A program made the translations under genes and the position numbers. A stretch of 64,000 nt of DNA from Paramecium octaurelia (lineage: Eukaryota > Ciliophora > Oligohymenophorea > Peniculida > Parameciidae). Below are positions 34,418 to 47,500 of the stretch, piece by piece; the first letter of the stretch is position 1; the number at the start of each line of letters is the position of its first letter. The stretch spans positions 1 through 64,000 of the forward strand of contig CAJJDP010000095.1 of assembly GCA_905182995.1 (NCBI GenBank). Reading direction: 5' to 3'. The notes under the pieces were generated by a model that was given only the letters and a program-made list of their open reading frames with translations, was not told the DNA's origin and ran no database searches.

Positions 34418-37400
34418 ATGAGTTTTTCAGATGATTCAGAAGATGAAGAAGAAATCAAAAAGCGACTTTATGCAGATCTAGATTAAGTGTCAGTCAATGA
34501 TAATTAGACTGAAAGGAGTTTCATATTTGAATAGCATAATTATGAAACCCATGATTATAAGCAATCTAAAATTTGGTTAGAGTTTATGAATCAAAATAAA
34601 CAGAGAGAGGAAATGTTGGACAAGATTGAAAACGATATTTAGTTGATGAAGTAAATTAATCAAGGCAATTAATGTATTGAAATTGAAGATTACAATGGGG
34701 ATCGTCTCAAAGTGGAACTAAATGATCAATTGCCAAATGAGATTATTACTTAAATCAAAGAACAACCCCAACAAAAAATCATTTTACATGAGGAAATCTT
34801 GCTTCAAAAACAACCCACACCAATCCAAGATTTACAAAAATCTAGCGTTTCATTAACAGTTAATAACAACCAAGTCAGAGCCCCATCTGCTAAACAGACA
34901 AAACCTAATAAATAAAGTCTATAAGATCAAAAGCTAGAATTAATGTATCAATAAAGAGAGATGATGCAAATGGAAATTGAAGACAATTATTCTAGAGAAT
35001 ATTAAGACTATTGGATGAGATAGCTCTTTAAAAATAGACTCTATACTCTACCTGAAGAATTCCCTGCCTTGAAACCAATAGCATTCCAAATAAAAATACC
35101 AGATTTCAGTATACCGGTCTTCAAAACTCCTTCAATCTAAATTCCTTAAATATTGGATTTAGTGGAAGACAATCTCGCTCCAAGTAACACCAAAGAGTTG
35201 GTTTTCACGAGATTACAGAATATTAAGTTTTAGAAATTGAAATATGTTGAAACCCAACAAGAAACCAAGCCAAACAAAGAACTCTAATAATTATAATAGA
35301 TTGATTCTGAACTCAAATTCAATATTGTCTATTAGGATTATTTGAAGAACCAATAGTAATTGGTATTGAGTGATACTGTTGAGGATATTTATTGGAAAAA
35401 AGTGAATAATCTGCATCAAGATTTAATGAATACGTAATGCATTGTTGTTATTTTAGGATTAATAAGTTAATCCAAAAATTTCCCAAGTACTCTTCTTATC
35501 GATCTCCTTTTACTGAATACGAACAACCTAAAACGAATTTAGATAACATTAGCATTGCAGAGGACAATTCTAACTTGAACCTATTTCAATAATATATTCA
35601 AAATAATCAGGTATCAAAACATACCAGGAAATTGGAAATTAAACTTGAAAACCTAACCACACTTGATGGAATTTAGGAAATGAAGGATATAAGAAAAGTG
35701 ATCCTATCTTGCAATCAACTCAATGACCTTACTCCTCTTTCAGCATTAAATAATTTAATTGAAGTGGATCTATAATAAAACAATATTCAGTCCTATAATT
35801 AATTAGGTAAATTGAGTAATCTAAGAATTCTACGTCTCGAAATGAATCACATCTAAGAAATGAGTAAACTTCCAAACTGTTTATTTCTTGAAGTGTATTC
35901 TTTAAAGGGCAACAAAATTCACTCAATGACTAATTTAGAAAATTTAGAGTTCTTGAAGCAATTATACCTTTATAAAAACTAATTAAAGAGCATTGGGAAT
36001 ATATCAAAGTGTTTCATTTTGGAGATTCTTGATTTAAGTTCAAATCAAATAGAAATTGGATTGAATGAGAACCCTTTTAAAAATAACTAATGTCTACGTA
36101 AATTAATTCTGACTAAGAACAAAATATAGCATTTACCAGAAATGAGACTGCTTTTATTGAATGAGTTGTATCTGAACAAGAACAAACTGGAATCCCTTGA
36201 TGGAATAATATACTTACCCTCATTGCAGGTATTCTATTATTTTATAAGATTTTACAAGTTTAAGATAACCAATTACAGACTTGCTACGATACTGAATATT
36301 CGATCTCTTACATTCCCAATATTTAGTAGATAGATTTATCAGGCAACCGAATTCAATCCTTTGGCACCATAATCAATTTCATTCAAAGATGCAATGAATT
36401 AAAACAAATCAACTACCTCGAGAATCCGTTTTTGCTTGGTTTATCTGAAGTACGAATTAACCATTATACTAGGAAGTATTTCAATTGTATCGATACATGT
36501 TGATTATTAACTGTCCATAGTTGATTGAAGTCAACCAAGCATTATTAAATAAGAAGGATCAAGAATTCTTGAAGGACAAATTTTACGGTTTTTTAGAACC
36601 TCCTTTAAGGAGATCGTAATAGTTAGATTTGGAGAGAAGTTTCAATAAGTTAGTTAATCAATTGAATAACAACACTTAAATAATGCATAAGATTAATGGG
36701 TTGGAGCAAAGGAAAATCACGAAAATTCATCCTTTTACATATACAGAGAGATTTAAGATCATTCAAATTTTAAATGATTTAACGTTCATTAAGAACAACT
36801 TCTAGATCAATGTTGACGTTGATAAAGAGATTTCTGATTTCAATTTAAAATATTAGAAGTCCCTATTTAAAGTATAGTCATTGTTAATTAAATGGATTTA
36901 CAGATTCAAAAGAAGATAAAAGTATTATAAATCAAATGTAAATTAATTGATAATTGTTCAATCCTTAATAAGGGGATATTTAGCTAGAAATTAACCAAAT
37001 GTAAAGTAATTTAGGCAGAAGTATAATAAGAAGAAATTGCATATCTATGCTATTAGAATTTAAAAGGTGTGGAGAGGATATATCATCAGGAAAAGATTGA
37101 GGGATAGGATGAAGAACATAAAGTTTGAAGACAGCGAATTGGATGATTTAGGTGAGATTGATGATGACTTTTTAAAATAAGATATTGATCTTAATTTCGA
37201 TCTAAGAATTCCATAAGGATTAGATTTGTAGCAAATTTTCAAATAGAGTCAAAATTAACATCAAATATTATAACAATAAATCACTTAATAAGCACAATAA
37301 AAAGTTTAGTAACAATAAGTGCCTTTTAAATAATCAGCTTCTAGCACCAAGAAACCATAAAACAACGTTGAAGTCTAGATGAGAACTTCTCATTTATCAG

Positions 37401-37661
37401 GGACTCAATCGTAGTCTCAAATGGGGCAAAGTAAATACAGTGAAAAAACTACAAAGACGGATTCCTTACCAACAATAGGAGAACATACTAAAGTAAGACT
37501 ATGTTTAGATTTAATGATAGAAAATAATGCAAAATTGGAACTTTAAGGATCCTGCTGTGGCCTACACAATTGCTTGCAAGTTGCAAAAGGAACAGAAAAG
37601 AAAGAGTAAGGCTAAGGAACTAACTGCTTAGGAGAGATTAGAGAGATTTAAGAAACATTGA
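34418..37661 (+). CDS. LRRIQ1: Leucine-rich repeat and IQ-motif protein (LRRIQ1-like)
   Basis: It encodes exactly 1049 residues after four introns: 35434-35456, 36229-36248 (20 nt, the shortest seen), 36450-36472 and 37493-37520. Starts MSFSDDSEDEEEIK; an acidic, Gln-rich N-terminus is followed by LRRs in the 370-700 range (VILSCNQLNDLTPLSAL, ILDLSSNQIE, QQIDLSGNRIQSFG) and a cap. IQ-like helices for calmodulin follow (VQSLIRGYLARNQ, IRIQKVWRGYIIRKRLRDR). The tail NWNFKDPAVAYTIA resembles the end of LRRIQ1. Its molecular role is poorly known; the family is linked to cilia. It shares a 49-bp promoter region with a dynein heavy chain. Confidence 0.8.
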
Positions 37662-37685
37662 AATAATTTTTATTTTGCTTATTAA

Positions 37686-39803
37686 ATGGGAACATCTGCT
37701 CAATCAAATATGAATTCTACTTCTTTCTTCAAGACATTTAGGAGTCAGTTTCGACCATTAGAGATTAAGGGAGAGAAGATCGATGGACAAGTTTATGTTT
37801 GCGATGCAAATTAAGAGATGATCATCGAATATCCAAACAGAATCCTCGATTAGGAGTCGGATGAACTCTGGCATTAATCTTAATCTATGATTCAACATAT
37901 TTAAGCCCCCTACATTATCAATTATTATGGGAGTGCGGAAAGACAATCGCAGGAAATGTGTTCCTCATACTCAACGATATTCAGTTATTACGAGTATATT
38001 CCCCATAATTTATAGAAGTATGTCATTATGTTTAAGATAGAGAAATTAATGAAAGGAAAGATAATCGAGAGTAGTTTGCAGAAAAGGAAATTTGGTATTT
38101 GTTATGGTCTTTGTCCCAGGCACTTTATGAACTAAAATAAAAGGGTTACAATCATAAAGACTTGAGACCAGTCACTGTTGCATTAAAGCGAAGTGGCATG
38201 GTCAAACTCTGTCCCATAGGCGTCCTGTAAGACCAAAAAAACTCGGTTGCTAGGTTTGTAGTTGAAAATTAATAAACTTACATTCCTCCTACATTGAAGA
38301 AATAGTTGATAAACTAATCATAACCATAAATCAATTGGAATAAAATAGATTCTTTTGCCTTAGGACACATAATACTTGATCTTATGATACTTGATGTACC
38401 CGTTTTGGTCGATAATCAATAAATTTCGTAACTATAGATGTAATGTTATAATCGCTTTTCCTAACAATTAATTCGAATAATGGAACATCTAATGTTAGAA
38501 ACCGATAATTAACTACTAGTAGAGGATGTTTACTACTTATTGAAACCCTATTCAGAAAGAATCAATAACTTATAAGACTTTTAAATTAATTTTGAAGATG
38601 TAAAATAACTAGCAATCCCTTTAAATAATATGTCAAAATTAAGGCTAAAATCAATAATAGAAACGTCATATAAGCAATCAGAAATACTTTACGAATCCTA
38701 ACATATTGACAACACTCAGTATTAATAACAATTAAAGGTCAATCTCCAACAGCAATTAATTATAGAAGAACAAAAGCAGTAATTACTACTCTAATAATAA
38801 AAATACCAGTAACAACTTTAATTTTAGCAGCAAACCTCAAATCAATAACAATAAGCTAATACTATCTTGCAATACTAAATAGAACAAAAATTATAAATGC
38901 CAAACAGTTATCCAAACAGTTAAACAAAGATGAGGGAATAATCCTCCATTACTTAGTAAATAATTCCATAACCTCCACCTGTATAATAATAGCAAGTCAT
39001 TACCCAATAGCAACCTCCTAACTTTATATCATAATAGCAATTTTCTCCTTAGCAACACGTAGTAATCCCAAGACCTCCCTAAACACAATAGCAGTTAATT
39101 CAAAGCCCGGATTTAAGAAAGTCCGTATCTCCATAACCCTAAAAGATCGTTAATTAGTAGCCTCAATTACTATAACGGTTATTAATGCAATCATAGCAGA
39201 TTCCGTAACCACAGTAGGCTATACCCTAAATACCTCCAATATAACAATAGCCATTGCCTATTTCAACTCCCATATCACCAGCTAATCCAATCAAAATACC
39301 ACAACAGTATTATCAACCCTAAGTACCTCCTGTTCCACCTCCTCCTGTTGTATAACCAATTTAAAATGTATATGTGCCTCCACAACCCCCAAATATACTG
39401 TAATAACAACCAATCCAAAGACCTATTGTGTAGTAAAATGCTCCTGTTCAATTGCCTGTTATTTATTTGAACAGACCTCCTCCAACAAATAATTATAATT
39501 AGTCCCCTCCAGGTTAAAAAATTCCAGTTTAATTAGTATAAACAGTAGCTCCAATGGTATATTTGTTATAATAATATTTTGTAGAATGACTAATATGATA
39601 GGGAGATCACTGTTTTGGAGTACTAGCCTTAAAGAAACCAGCCATTAAGGGCTTCTAATCAAGTTCCATAGACATAATAAAAATATTCCTCGCCGTAAAC
39701 GAGATAAGTAAGTTGATTGGTTTAATGTTAGTCGAACAATTTTGATAGAATTCGTAATGTCATTTAAGATTCAGATGAGTTGTTGTAATAATAGCATAAG
39801 TGA
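37686..39803 (+). CDS. Protein-kinase-fold pseudokinase with Gln/Pro-rich tail
   Basis: It encodes exactly 680 residues with three introns (38018-38040, 39557-39584, 39708-39731). MGTSAQSN is a possible myristoylation signal. A kinase-like N-lobe (VYVCDANQEMIIEYPN) has no clear VAIK lysine. The C-lobe shows the helix KEIWYLLWSLSQALYELKQK and a catalytic loop HKDLRPVTVAL, which keeps the Asp but has Thr for the usual Asn. At the DFG position there is only VKLCPIGV, so metal binding is lost. Helix-F region WNKIDSFALGHII is normal. Residues ~330-620 are Gln/Pro low-complexity, and the end reads RIRNVIQDSDELLQQQHK. It is inferred to be a scaffold, not an active kinase. A 24-bp gap follows LRRIQ1. 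Confidence 0.8.
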
Positions 39804-40072
39804 AGAAACTTAACATTATATTTATTAAGTAGATACAGTCAAATTATTATTCTTAATATTTAATTAAAAAATTCATTTTCCATATAATGATGAATTCTTA
39901 TCATTATAAAAGATGTGTTGCAGTAAGAATATGTTTTAATTGTTGTGTTTTTGTGGAATACTGATAAGATATCGGTGTAAGTCATAGAGGTTGTGCATAA
40001 ATAATAATAAATATTAGATTTTCTTATATAAAATATGAGTATTTCTTGAAATGAAATGAAAGCATATAAATA

Positions 40073-40498
40073 TCAATCACATTTTAATAAGGAACTTCTC
40101 GTTTAGATGTATTTTTAGAGAAATTTATCTTCAAATAAGATTAACTATTTAACTAATTCCAAATCTTAATTTGTTCGACTTATTAAAGTGAAGAATTCAT
40201 CAAGATGCTGAGCATTTCTTCCAAATTTCCTACGGAATTATTTGTATATTTCATTGATCCTTTACATATCTTCATTAGAAGTAGAATTCCATATCTTATA
40301 ATGTGATAAATTCGATTTTTTAAATTCTATCTATCTTTTACCTAGGAGAGTGGCAGGCAGCATTGCTTGATGCATTTTTCCAATGGGAACATCATCTTTT
40401 TGCGCCTTCAGCATGTTAACAACATCAGGTTGTAAAGAAGACTTCTATGCTGGCGAGTTATTATCACTTATTTATGTTATATCGCTAGATTGTGACAT
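40073..40498 (-). CDS. Hypothetical 141-residue protein
   Basis: An intronless frame runs MSQSSDITQISDNNSP ... to TGA 40073-40075. The central part (MHQAMLPATLLGKRQIEF, YKQFRRKFGRNAQHLDEF) is basic and probably helical; the first ~25 residues look disordered. There is no signal peptide or membrane segment. It lies downstream of RPT3 on the same strand with a 117-bp gap and is convergent with the pseudokinase gene. No family was recognised. Confidence 0.6.
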
Positions 40499-40615
40499 TG
40501 TATAAATGAATATAATTTTATATTAATTTTATTATTGATTTAATAATGAATTAATGAATACCATAAGATTAGATAAATTGTATACATATATCTATATTAT
40601 ATAATTCATTTGTAA

Positions 40616-41895
40616 AAATTAAACTCCTTCTCAGTTTTCCTAACTACAATTTTGTAGGCTTTATCGAAGTCCTTCTGTATGACAACATACCTGTTCTTCC
40701 TTACAGCCTGCATTCCAGCTTCTTAACAGATGGCAGCAATGTCAGCATTACTAATCTTATCAGGTCTGTTGATGAAAGCTTCCAAATCAACTTCCTCTGA
40801 TAAATTCATTTTTGATGTAACGGTTTAGAATATCAGTCTCTTTTATCTTCTGTCAGGAAGAGGGAATTCAATTTTCCTATCAAGACGTCTAAAATATATA
40901 GTTAAATAAAACCTACCCAGGCCTGAGAAGTGCTGGATCAAGAGTATCAGGTCTATTGGTAGCCATAATCACTTTAACATTTGTACTTTAATCGAAACCG
41001 TCCATTTGATTGAGTAATTCAATAAGAATTCTTTAGACTTCTCTATCAGCACCTGTTTGGGCATCAAAACGTCTAAAATTTGAATAAGTTGCTGAATTAC
41101 TTTGTTGCAATAGAATCGACTTCATCAATGAAAATGATGCTTGGAGCATTCTCTCTTGCCAATCTGAAAACATCTCTAACCATTCTCGGTCCTTCTCCCA
41201 AATATTTCTATACGAATTCTGATCCAACAACTCTAATAAATGATGCAGTGGTATGATGAGCAACAGCTTTGGCTATCATTGTCTTTCCAGTACCAGGAGG
41301 GCCATACAATAAGACACCTCTTGGTGGATCAATACCAATTTGTCTATATAATTCAGGACAAGATAGTGGCAATTCAATGGCTTCTTTGATTTCCTACTTC
41401 TATTAATCCAAACCACCAATATCTTAATAGCTTACATCAGGTTTTTCTTTTTATCAAATTGATTAAATACCTGTTACATGCATCATTTGAATTGAAGAAT
41501 CTGTTTCTGTAGGCAAAATATCAACAACGCTATGTGAATGTCTGTGTAAAGCAATTGAGGTATTGGGTTTCAATTTTTCTCGATCTAATGTGCTGAGCAC
41601 TCTAACATAGAGAGTAGATCCACCATTAGAGTTTATCAAAGCATAATTCTCATTCATCATTTCATTAAAATGACTATAGATTATTAGATTCTAATATATA
41701 CCCAACTGTTAAGGGGACTGCCTGGATTCTTTTCAATTCTTCTCTGCTTCTCACTAATTCTCTTTTCAATCTTTTTTGATCTTCTTTCAAATATTATTCT
41801 TAAATGTCTAAATACTCCAATTCTTGTTCTTTCAATTTGAGCTATTTGAAGAGTTCAAGTTCCTCCTAGGTTAAATTCTGAGTTTCCACTTCCAT
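40616..41895 (-). CDS. RPT3: 26S proteasome ATPase subunit RPT3 (PSMC4)
   Basis: RPT3 is one of six AAA+ ATPases that unfold substrates for the proteasome. It begins with a coiled coil ([17 protein letters not shown]) and RPT3-specific [11 protein letters not shown]. The OB domain is [19 protein letters not shown]. The ATPase domain has Walker A GPPGTGKT, Walker B IIFIDEVD, the sensor [20 protein letters not shown] and the C-terminal FNFYK, whose penultimate Tyr lies in the HbYX-like gate-opening tail. Four introns: 41674-41701, 41447-41470 (ends AAG), 41073-41100 and 40889-40916. No missing residue was seen. Confidence 0.95.
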
Positions 41896-42008
41896 TTAAT
41901 TTCAAAATTATTTAATTAATCATACTGGTGACACAAATTGTCATCCTTATAAAGAAAGATAAAAAAAAATAAAATATGTTTATATATGGACTTCGTGTGG
42001 ATGCTTTT

Positions 42009-42688
42009 TCAGTTTTTCTCCTGGTCTATTTTTTACTGCAGCGAATGATGGAAAGATGTAGCTTCCTGATATATGTAGAAAATTTTAATTCAACTTCAAG
42101 TTTTTTGCGAGTCTCCTATAACAATTCTTCAGTTTGTTTTTTCTGGGATTCCAACTACTATTTTAATTGGCGCTTTCTCTCCACTTCAATTTCAAGGTCC
42201 AACTCCAACAATTTATATGAGTGAGGCAAATCTCTTAAGCCCTTTAGATTTTCAGACTGGATGTATTTTGTATAAGCGTGATGCACCTCAACACCACTCT
42301 CTTGATACTTGTGCAATACAACTATTCGATGTATGTTTACAATACCCAATTTCTCCCGATCAACCTATTGATTGTATTTCTCATCCTCCAACTATCTAAT
42401 TGCTTCTGCCTTGAGCCCAATTAAATGCTGCATAGATAATAATGAGTCCCTGAGGAGAGGATCAATGAAACATATTTTTTAATTGTAATCTAATTGATAA
42501 TGTAGAAGTTTACTTTTTCTCTTTAAATCCCAGACTTTCTATTGTAGAGTTTTAAAAAATAATTTCAGATCTTTCAACTCCTAGGTCTTCTGATCCTCAA
42601 TTATTTGCAGTTCATATTTCAACCCCTATATTCAGAATAAAAACGATCTTACATTTAGAGCGTCTAAATTAGTATTGTTCTTTATCAT
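42009..42688 (-). CDS. Coiled-coil protein, 199 residues
   Basis: Starts MIKNNTNLDALNGLKYELQ. Three introns (42626-42652, 42322-42345, 42066-42094) leave exactly 200 codons including TGA 42009-42011. The third begins GTT instead of GTA, which is unusual here but needed for the length to fit. Nearly the whole chain is heptad-patterned (QKTQELKDLKLFFKTLQQK, LELDLEIEVERKRQLKQQLE). There are no other domains. It lies 43 bp after the Myb gene stop and 113 bp before RPT3 on the same strand. Function is unknown. Confidence 0.7.
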
Positions 42689-42731
42689 TATTAATTTAAT
42701 ATAAATATATATATATATTATTATTATCATT

Positions 42732-44375
42732 TCACTATTAATTAATATTTCTTCTTTTATTGAATGATTAAATAGGGTTCTCTTATAGTAAATCCAAATC
42801 CTTCTATTTAGAGAACCCATTCATCTACTGTTGTCTCAAATAATTTAAATTCAAATATGGAGTCGTGGAAATTTATTAAGTGAATGTTTGATTAGATGTA
42901 ACTCCGACTTGATCTTCATTCTATTGGACGAACTGATCGTTGACCAAAAAGGGCGAAGCCAATATGGATCCAATTATGAAGGGAGATGTAGAACTTACTT
43001 TATACATATTGGCTAGTTTAGGCAACTGCAAGGATGAATTTTAATGACAGTCTCCTTCTTCAATAATTCCTGGAGACAATTGTCTCAAACATTGATTCTC
43101 AAAGTATTGATATCCAGGAGAAGTCAAACATTATAACATCATTAAAGGGGTTGGATTCTTCAAATCATCTTAATTAAAAGTGGATTGTAAGTTTAATGCC
43201 AACTTCATTTCTTCCGGATTAAAATTCATCTATTATTGTAACTACTATAATTATTGTAATTATTAATTTTATTATATTTATTATTATAATTATTAAGATT
43301 ATGCATACATTTACTATTATGCTTATTAAACGAAAGATTACTGAGATTATTGTTCTTCCTATTTTATTATTTTTGATATGTTTTTTTGTTTTTTGGCATC
43401 TGCCTTCTGTTCCTTGTTTCTCATTCCCTTCTTGTGTCTGCCTCTCTTGCCAATTATGCCTTACTTATTTGAATCCATATGCACAGAACTACTAATTAAA
43501 TTGTAACATACTTCTTTCTTATGTATTGTTTGATCATCTCTATTTCATCACATTCATCATCCTTGCATATTTTGTGTATTAATGACTTGTATCTTATGTT
43601 AGTGTGTAATTCAAGTACCTATTTTTGACTTGATTCTCAGTTCTTCCATTCAATTACTGTGAAATTTACGACCACTTTTTTCCATTTTTCACAACGCTAT
43701 TTAAAACAATCAAATCTTCTTTGAGCAACCACTGTTCTCTGAGAATAAGCTTATTAAATTACTTATTTAATTCAGGATTTAAATAATTCATCCATCTCTC
43801 TCTAATTTATTTTGGTGTTCGAATGTGCCCTTGCAAATTCTTTTCATAAAGAGACACCGCAATCTATGTCCAAATATGCTTATTCTTTTGACTATTATAC
43901 ACTAAGTAATCCACTCTTACTTCATTTAATTCCTGATGAAATCGTCTTCCTCCTAAGTCCAATTGGTAGATTTCATCCATGGATTTATCAAGGTAATCCA
44001 TCTTTGCTATAGGATGTGCTTATCTATTTTAAGAATATGCTCAAAAATAAGCCAATCCTTCTCATCCTAAAATATAATCAATTAAACTTCTACCGGTCGA
44101 ATGGCATTTTGATTTTACTTATCAAAATATTTAACTAGGAACCATATTAAAAATAGTTTAAAGGAATTATCCCATTTTCGTTTGCTTCGTAGTTTTTCAT
44201 CTTCCAAAAAGCTAACTTAGAAACTTTAGCAAAACCTTTAGCAAATCTGATCAAACTTCTTGTTATGTGGGTAGATGAACTCTCCTCTAATCTTGAATTA
44301 CTTTCTATAATCATCAGAAATGGGAGTTGATAGCCTATCACCTAAACTCAATAGGAAGGTCTGAAATTCATCCAT
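42732..44375 (-). CDS. Myb-type (SANT) transcription factor, first copy
   Basis: It encodes exactly 505 residues with five introns of 27, 29, 24, 26 and 20 nt. After MDEFQTFLLSLGDRLS it has Myb repeats: one degenerate (DEKDWLIFEHILKIDK ... QQRWITLINPWM), one with NWTQEEDDFI ... RTPKQIRERWMNYLNPEL, and one with LLKEDLIVLNSVVKNGKKWS ... LNGRTENQVKNRYKSL. These bind DNA as in R2R3/R1R2R3 Myb proteins. A basic segment follows (GKRGRHKKGMRNKEQK), then a polyglutamine tract encoded largely by TAA/TAG. The C-terminus resembles an activation region and ends NIKRR-like then NQQ. It diverges from the Dicer-like gene across 159 bp. Paralogue at 53141-54176. Confidence 0.85.
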
Positions 44376-44534
44376 TTTTAATTATAATTATAAGATTGAG
44401 AAATTATTATTTTATTATAAGGTAACCTGACAAAAGTGATAGAAACAACAAATAAATACCGATTATCTTATTCATCTTAAATGTAAATTTGAATTTGTAA
44501 TGGTTATGATAATTTGATAATTAATTAGAAATAA

Positions 44535-47500
44535 ATGCAACAATTCTCTAACTAAACACCTATTTCTGACTAACCTCATATTCAGCAATCTAATTGTTTT
44601 TTTTAAACATCTGATAAACAAGACTTAAACCCATTTCAGTAATTAGACATTGACCTTCCATTCCAAAATATTTTTGATCTCTCCATATTCGAGGCCAATC
44701 AATCTCAACAGGAATAGCCAAACAATTAAATCAAAGAGATGGTTAATTCAATGCTTGCTTCGATCTCCAACAACGAGAAGATCTTGGGAACTGCATCTGC
44801 TGCCAGCATAAATGATGATCAATTTGATGAGTAGTTGGACGATCTAGAATTTAGAGAATACCAATACGAACTATATCAAAAGGCTCTTAATAAAAATTGT
44901 ATCCTGCACCAAGAGAATTACAAAACTCAAGTGGCAACCTTGTTGATGTGGAATTAATTGTATAAAAATCCAAACAAAAAAGTTGGAGTTTTGGCAACTA
45001 CAATTCAGAAGGCTGAAAACTTAGCCAAGTACATCAAAACCATGCTCCCGATATTGGTTGAAACATATCTAGACGATCAAAGCACTTTGAAGAGGGCACA
45101 AGAGTATTGTGACACTTTATAAATCATACATCCTAATAAATGTACAGATTTGTGGAATAACTTAGTTTGGCAAATAATGTTGAAGGAGAGCAATATATAT
45201 GTGATGACAAGTGAAATTTTTGTGAACTCTTTAAGAAGAGGCTATTGGAAATTTACAGATTTTAGTTTCGTTTATTTGGATGATTGTTAAAACACTATTT
45301 TTGACACTGCTTATAACCATCTCTTTCAAGAGTTTTATTTTCCCTTAAAGTCATCACTTTAGGTACCCATTATTGTTGGTGTGTATAATTCTATGTATGC
45401 AAATAATAAATTTATAGCTGATGAATAAATTCTAAAAGAACTAGTACAATTATGTGCTAATATGGATGCCCGCTTTATAAATATTAATATTGAGGCTGTT
45501 AAATAGAGGGTCAAAGAAATCAAAATAACTACCTCTACTTATAAATCCTATATTGATGAATATAAATTTCAAAAAATGCTTGAGAGCAATGTTCAAAATG
45601 GGAAGCTTAATAGCTATCTCGTTGATAAACTGAAGAAGCATAACTACTTGAACAAGTTAAACGAATTTAGAAAATGTCTCAAAGAATTTAAAAATTCTTA
45701 ATATTTTGGAAATTTCTCTGAGGTAATAATAGCCCACTTCTTGGAATAAGTTTTGCTAAAACAGGCTTTGACCTTGTGTTATGAACTCGGTTAATACCCA
45801 TTCTGTATAAATAATTAATTACACTTTAGATTTGATACTTGAATTTATTGCTCACAAACTAAACTTATACATCGACTCTAAAAAACTTTAACCTAAATAA
45901 TTTAGGATACATGACACCTTGAATATGGAACTACATGATAACATATCACTAAAAAATTAAAACACGTTATCCCCTAAAGTTAAACTTCTTAACAATTTAC
46001 TCGCTTAGACTTATGAAAATCCATAAACTGCTCATAATCGTATTCTTATTTATGTAAAGTACTAACACTTAGCATTCTACCTCCTTAAAACATTGGAATT
46101 TGTATCTAAATCCACATCCTAAGGTATCCTTTCATATTTAAATAGATTTAAAAATTGGGATGATCGAGAAAACCAAAGAGGAATCTGATTAAAAAAGAGT
46201 GTAAACAGATATTACTAACATTTTTTTAGAACAGTATTAATTGTTTTAAAAATTTCAAATTCAGTTCTCAATTTCTGAATTGAAAAACGAATCAGATTAG
46301 TTACATTCGTTTTTTAATTTAGATTAATTAACATATCAATCTAAAAAACATTATGAATTGAATTAATGTTAAGTAGTAATTACAACTTAATTGGATGTAA
46401 ACCTTGCTTTTAATTTCTAACAATTAATTTGCTTTTCTCCAATACCTCATTCCGTTTAAGATCAACTGATGCGTCAAATGAAGGATTAACAGTTATAAAT
46501 CATTAAGATGAAAGTTGATGAAAACACATTTAAAAAATAAAAGAATTAACCCAACTTTTAATTTAACTTTTACAATCCTCAAAAAGTTGAAAGAATTATA
46601 GATGAATGTACAATCCCCTAAAGAGAACATATTTTACAAAAAGCAATCGATAATTTATGTATTTATCATTGATATAAAGAAAGCAAGGCTATCCAAAACA
46701 TGCATTATGAGTGTTATACTATACAAAAAAGCGGAGCTTTGCTGAATTCAAATTGGGCTTGTAATTTGATTGAAAACATGAATCAGTAAATTAATTTAGA
46801 AAAAAATGGTAGAAAAGTCTCTAAGTATGCTGTTTATTAGGTAAAAAACGGATTGCAAAAATAGAGCGATCAATACATTGCCTTTTTGTTACTCCCAAAT
46901 TAGGTTTAGAATGTCATTTTTTATGGCAAAAAAGCTTAAGGTGCTAAAGAAGCAAAAGCATCAGTGGCTTTTTAAGCTGTCCTTCAATTATTTTAAAAAG
47001 GATATTTTGATTGCCATCTCAATTCCTATATCTAGAATGACATAGGATAAAATATTGGAGCTGATCAGGTGGATCATTCTGTAATTATGGTAATAAAATC
47101 TTATTAATTAATAGACAAAAGAGCAATTAAATATCCAATCCAAATACTGTTTAACTATTAGATAAAAATATAACTCTATTTTAAATGGCATGGTTAAAGA
47201 GATGAAATACTATTACACATCTTAAAAGTCATTGCTTGTTAACTAGTAGCAAGAACCCATTTTTATTAAACAAAAGTGCAAATTTCAGAGGGAAACCATA
47301 CAATTAATATATCCTTAATAGTTTCAAGAAAAATTGAAATAATGTTAGACATTCCTAAAAATGCTTGATATCAATTTACGGGAAGAACAGACTGTATCCT
47401 AAGGTGATTATTTGGAATTATATAAAAAGTATATAGAATCAATTATATATGAAGAGGATTTGATATCAACTTATAACTAACATTTTACCAGAGCAGGCTC

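Noticed and set aside
39586-40034. Separate ~147-codon gene overlapping the pseudokinase stop
   Set aside because: Two introns (39557-39584, 39708-39731) extend the pseudokinase to a natural end at 39803 with exact codon count; the alternative frame is less protein-like.
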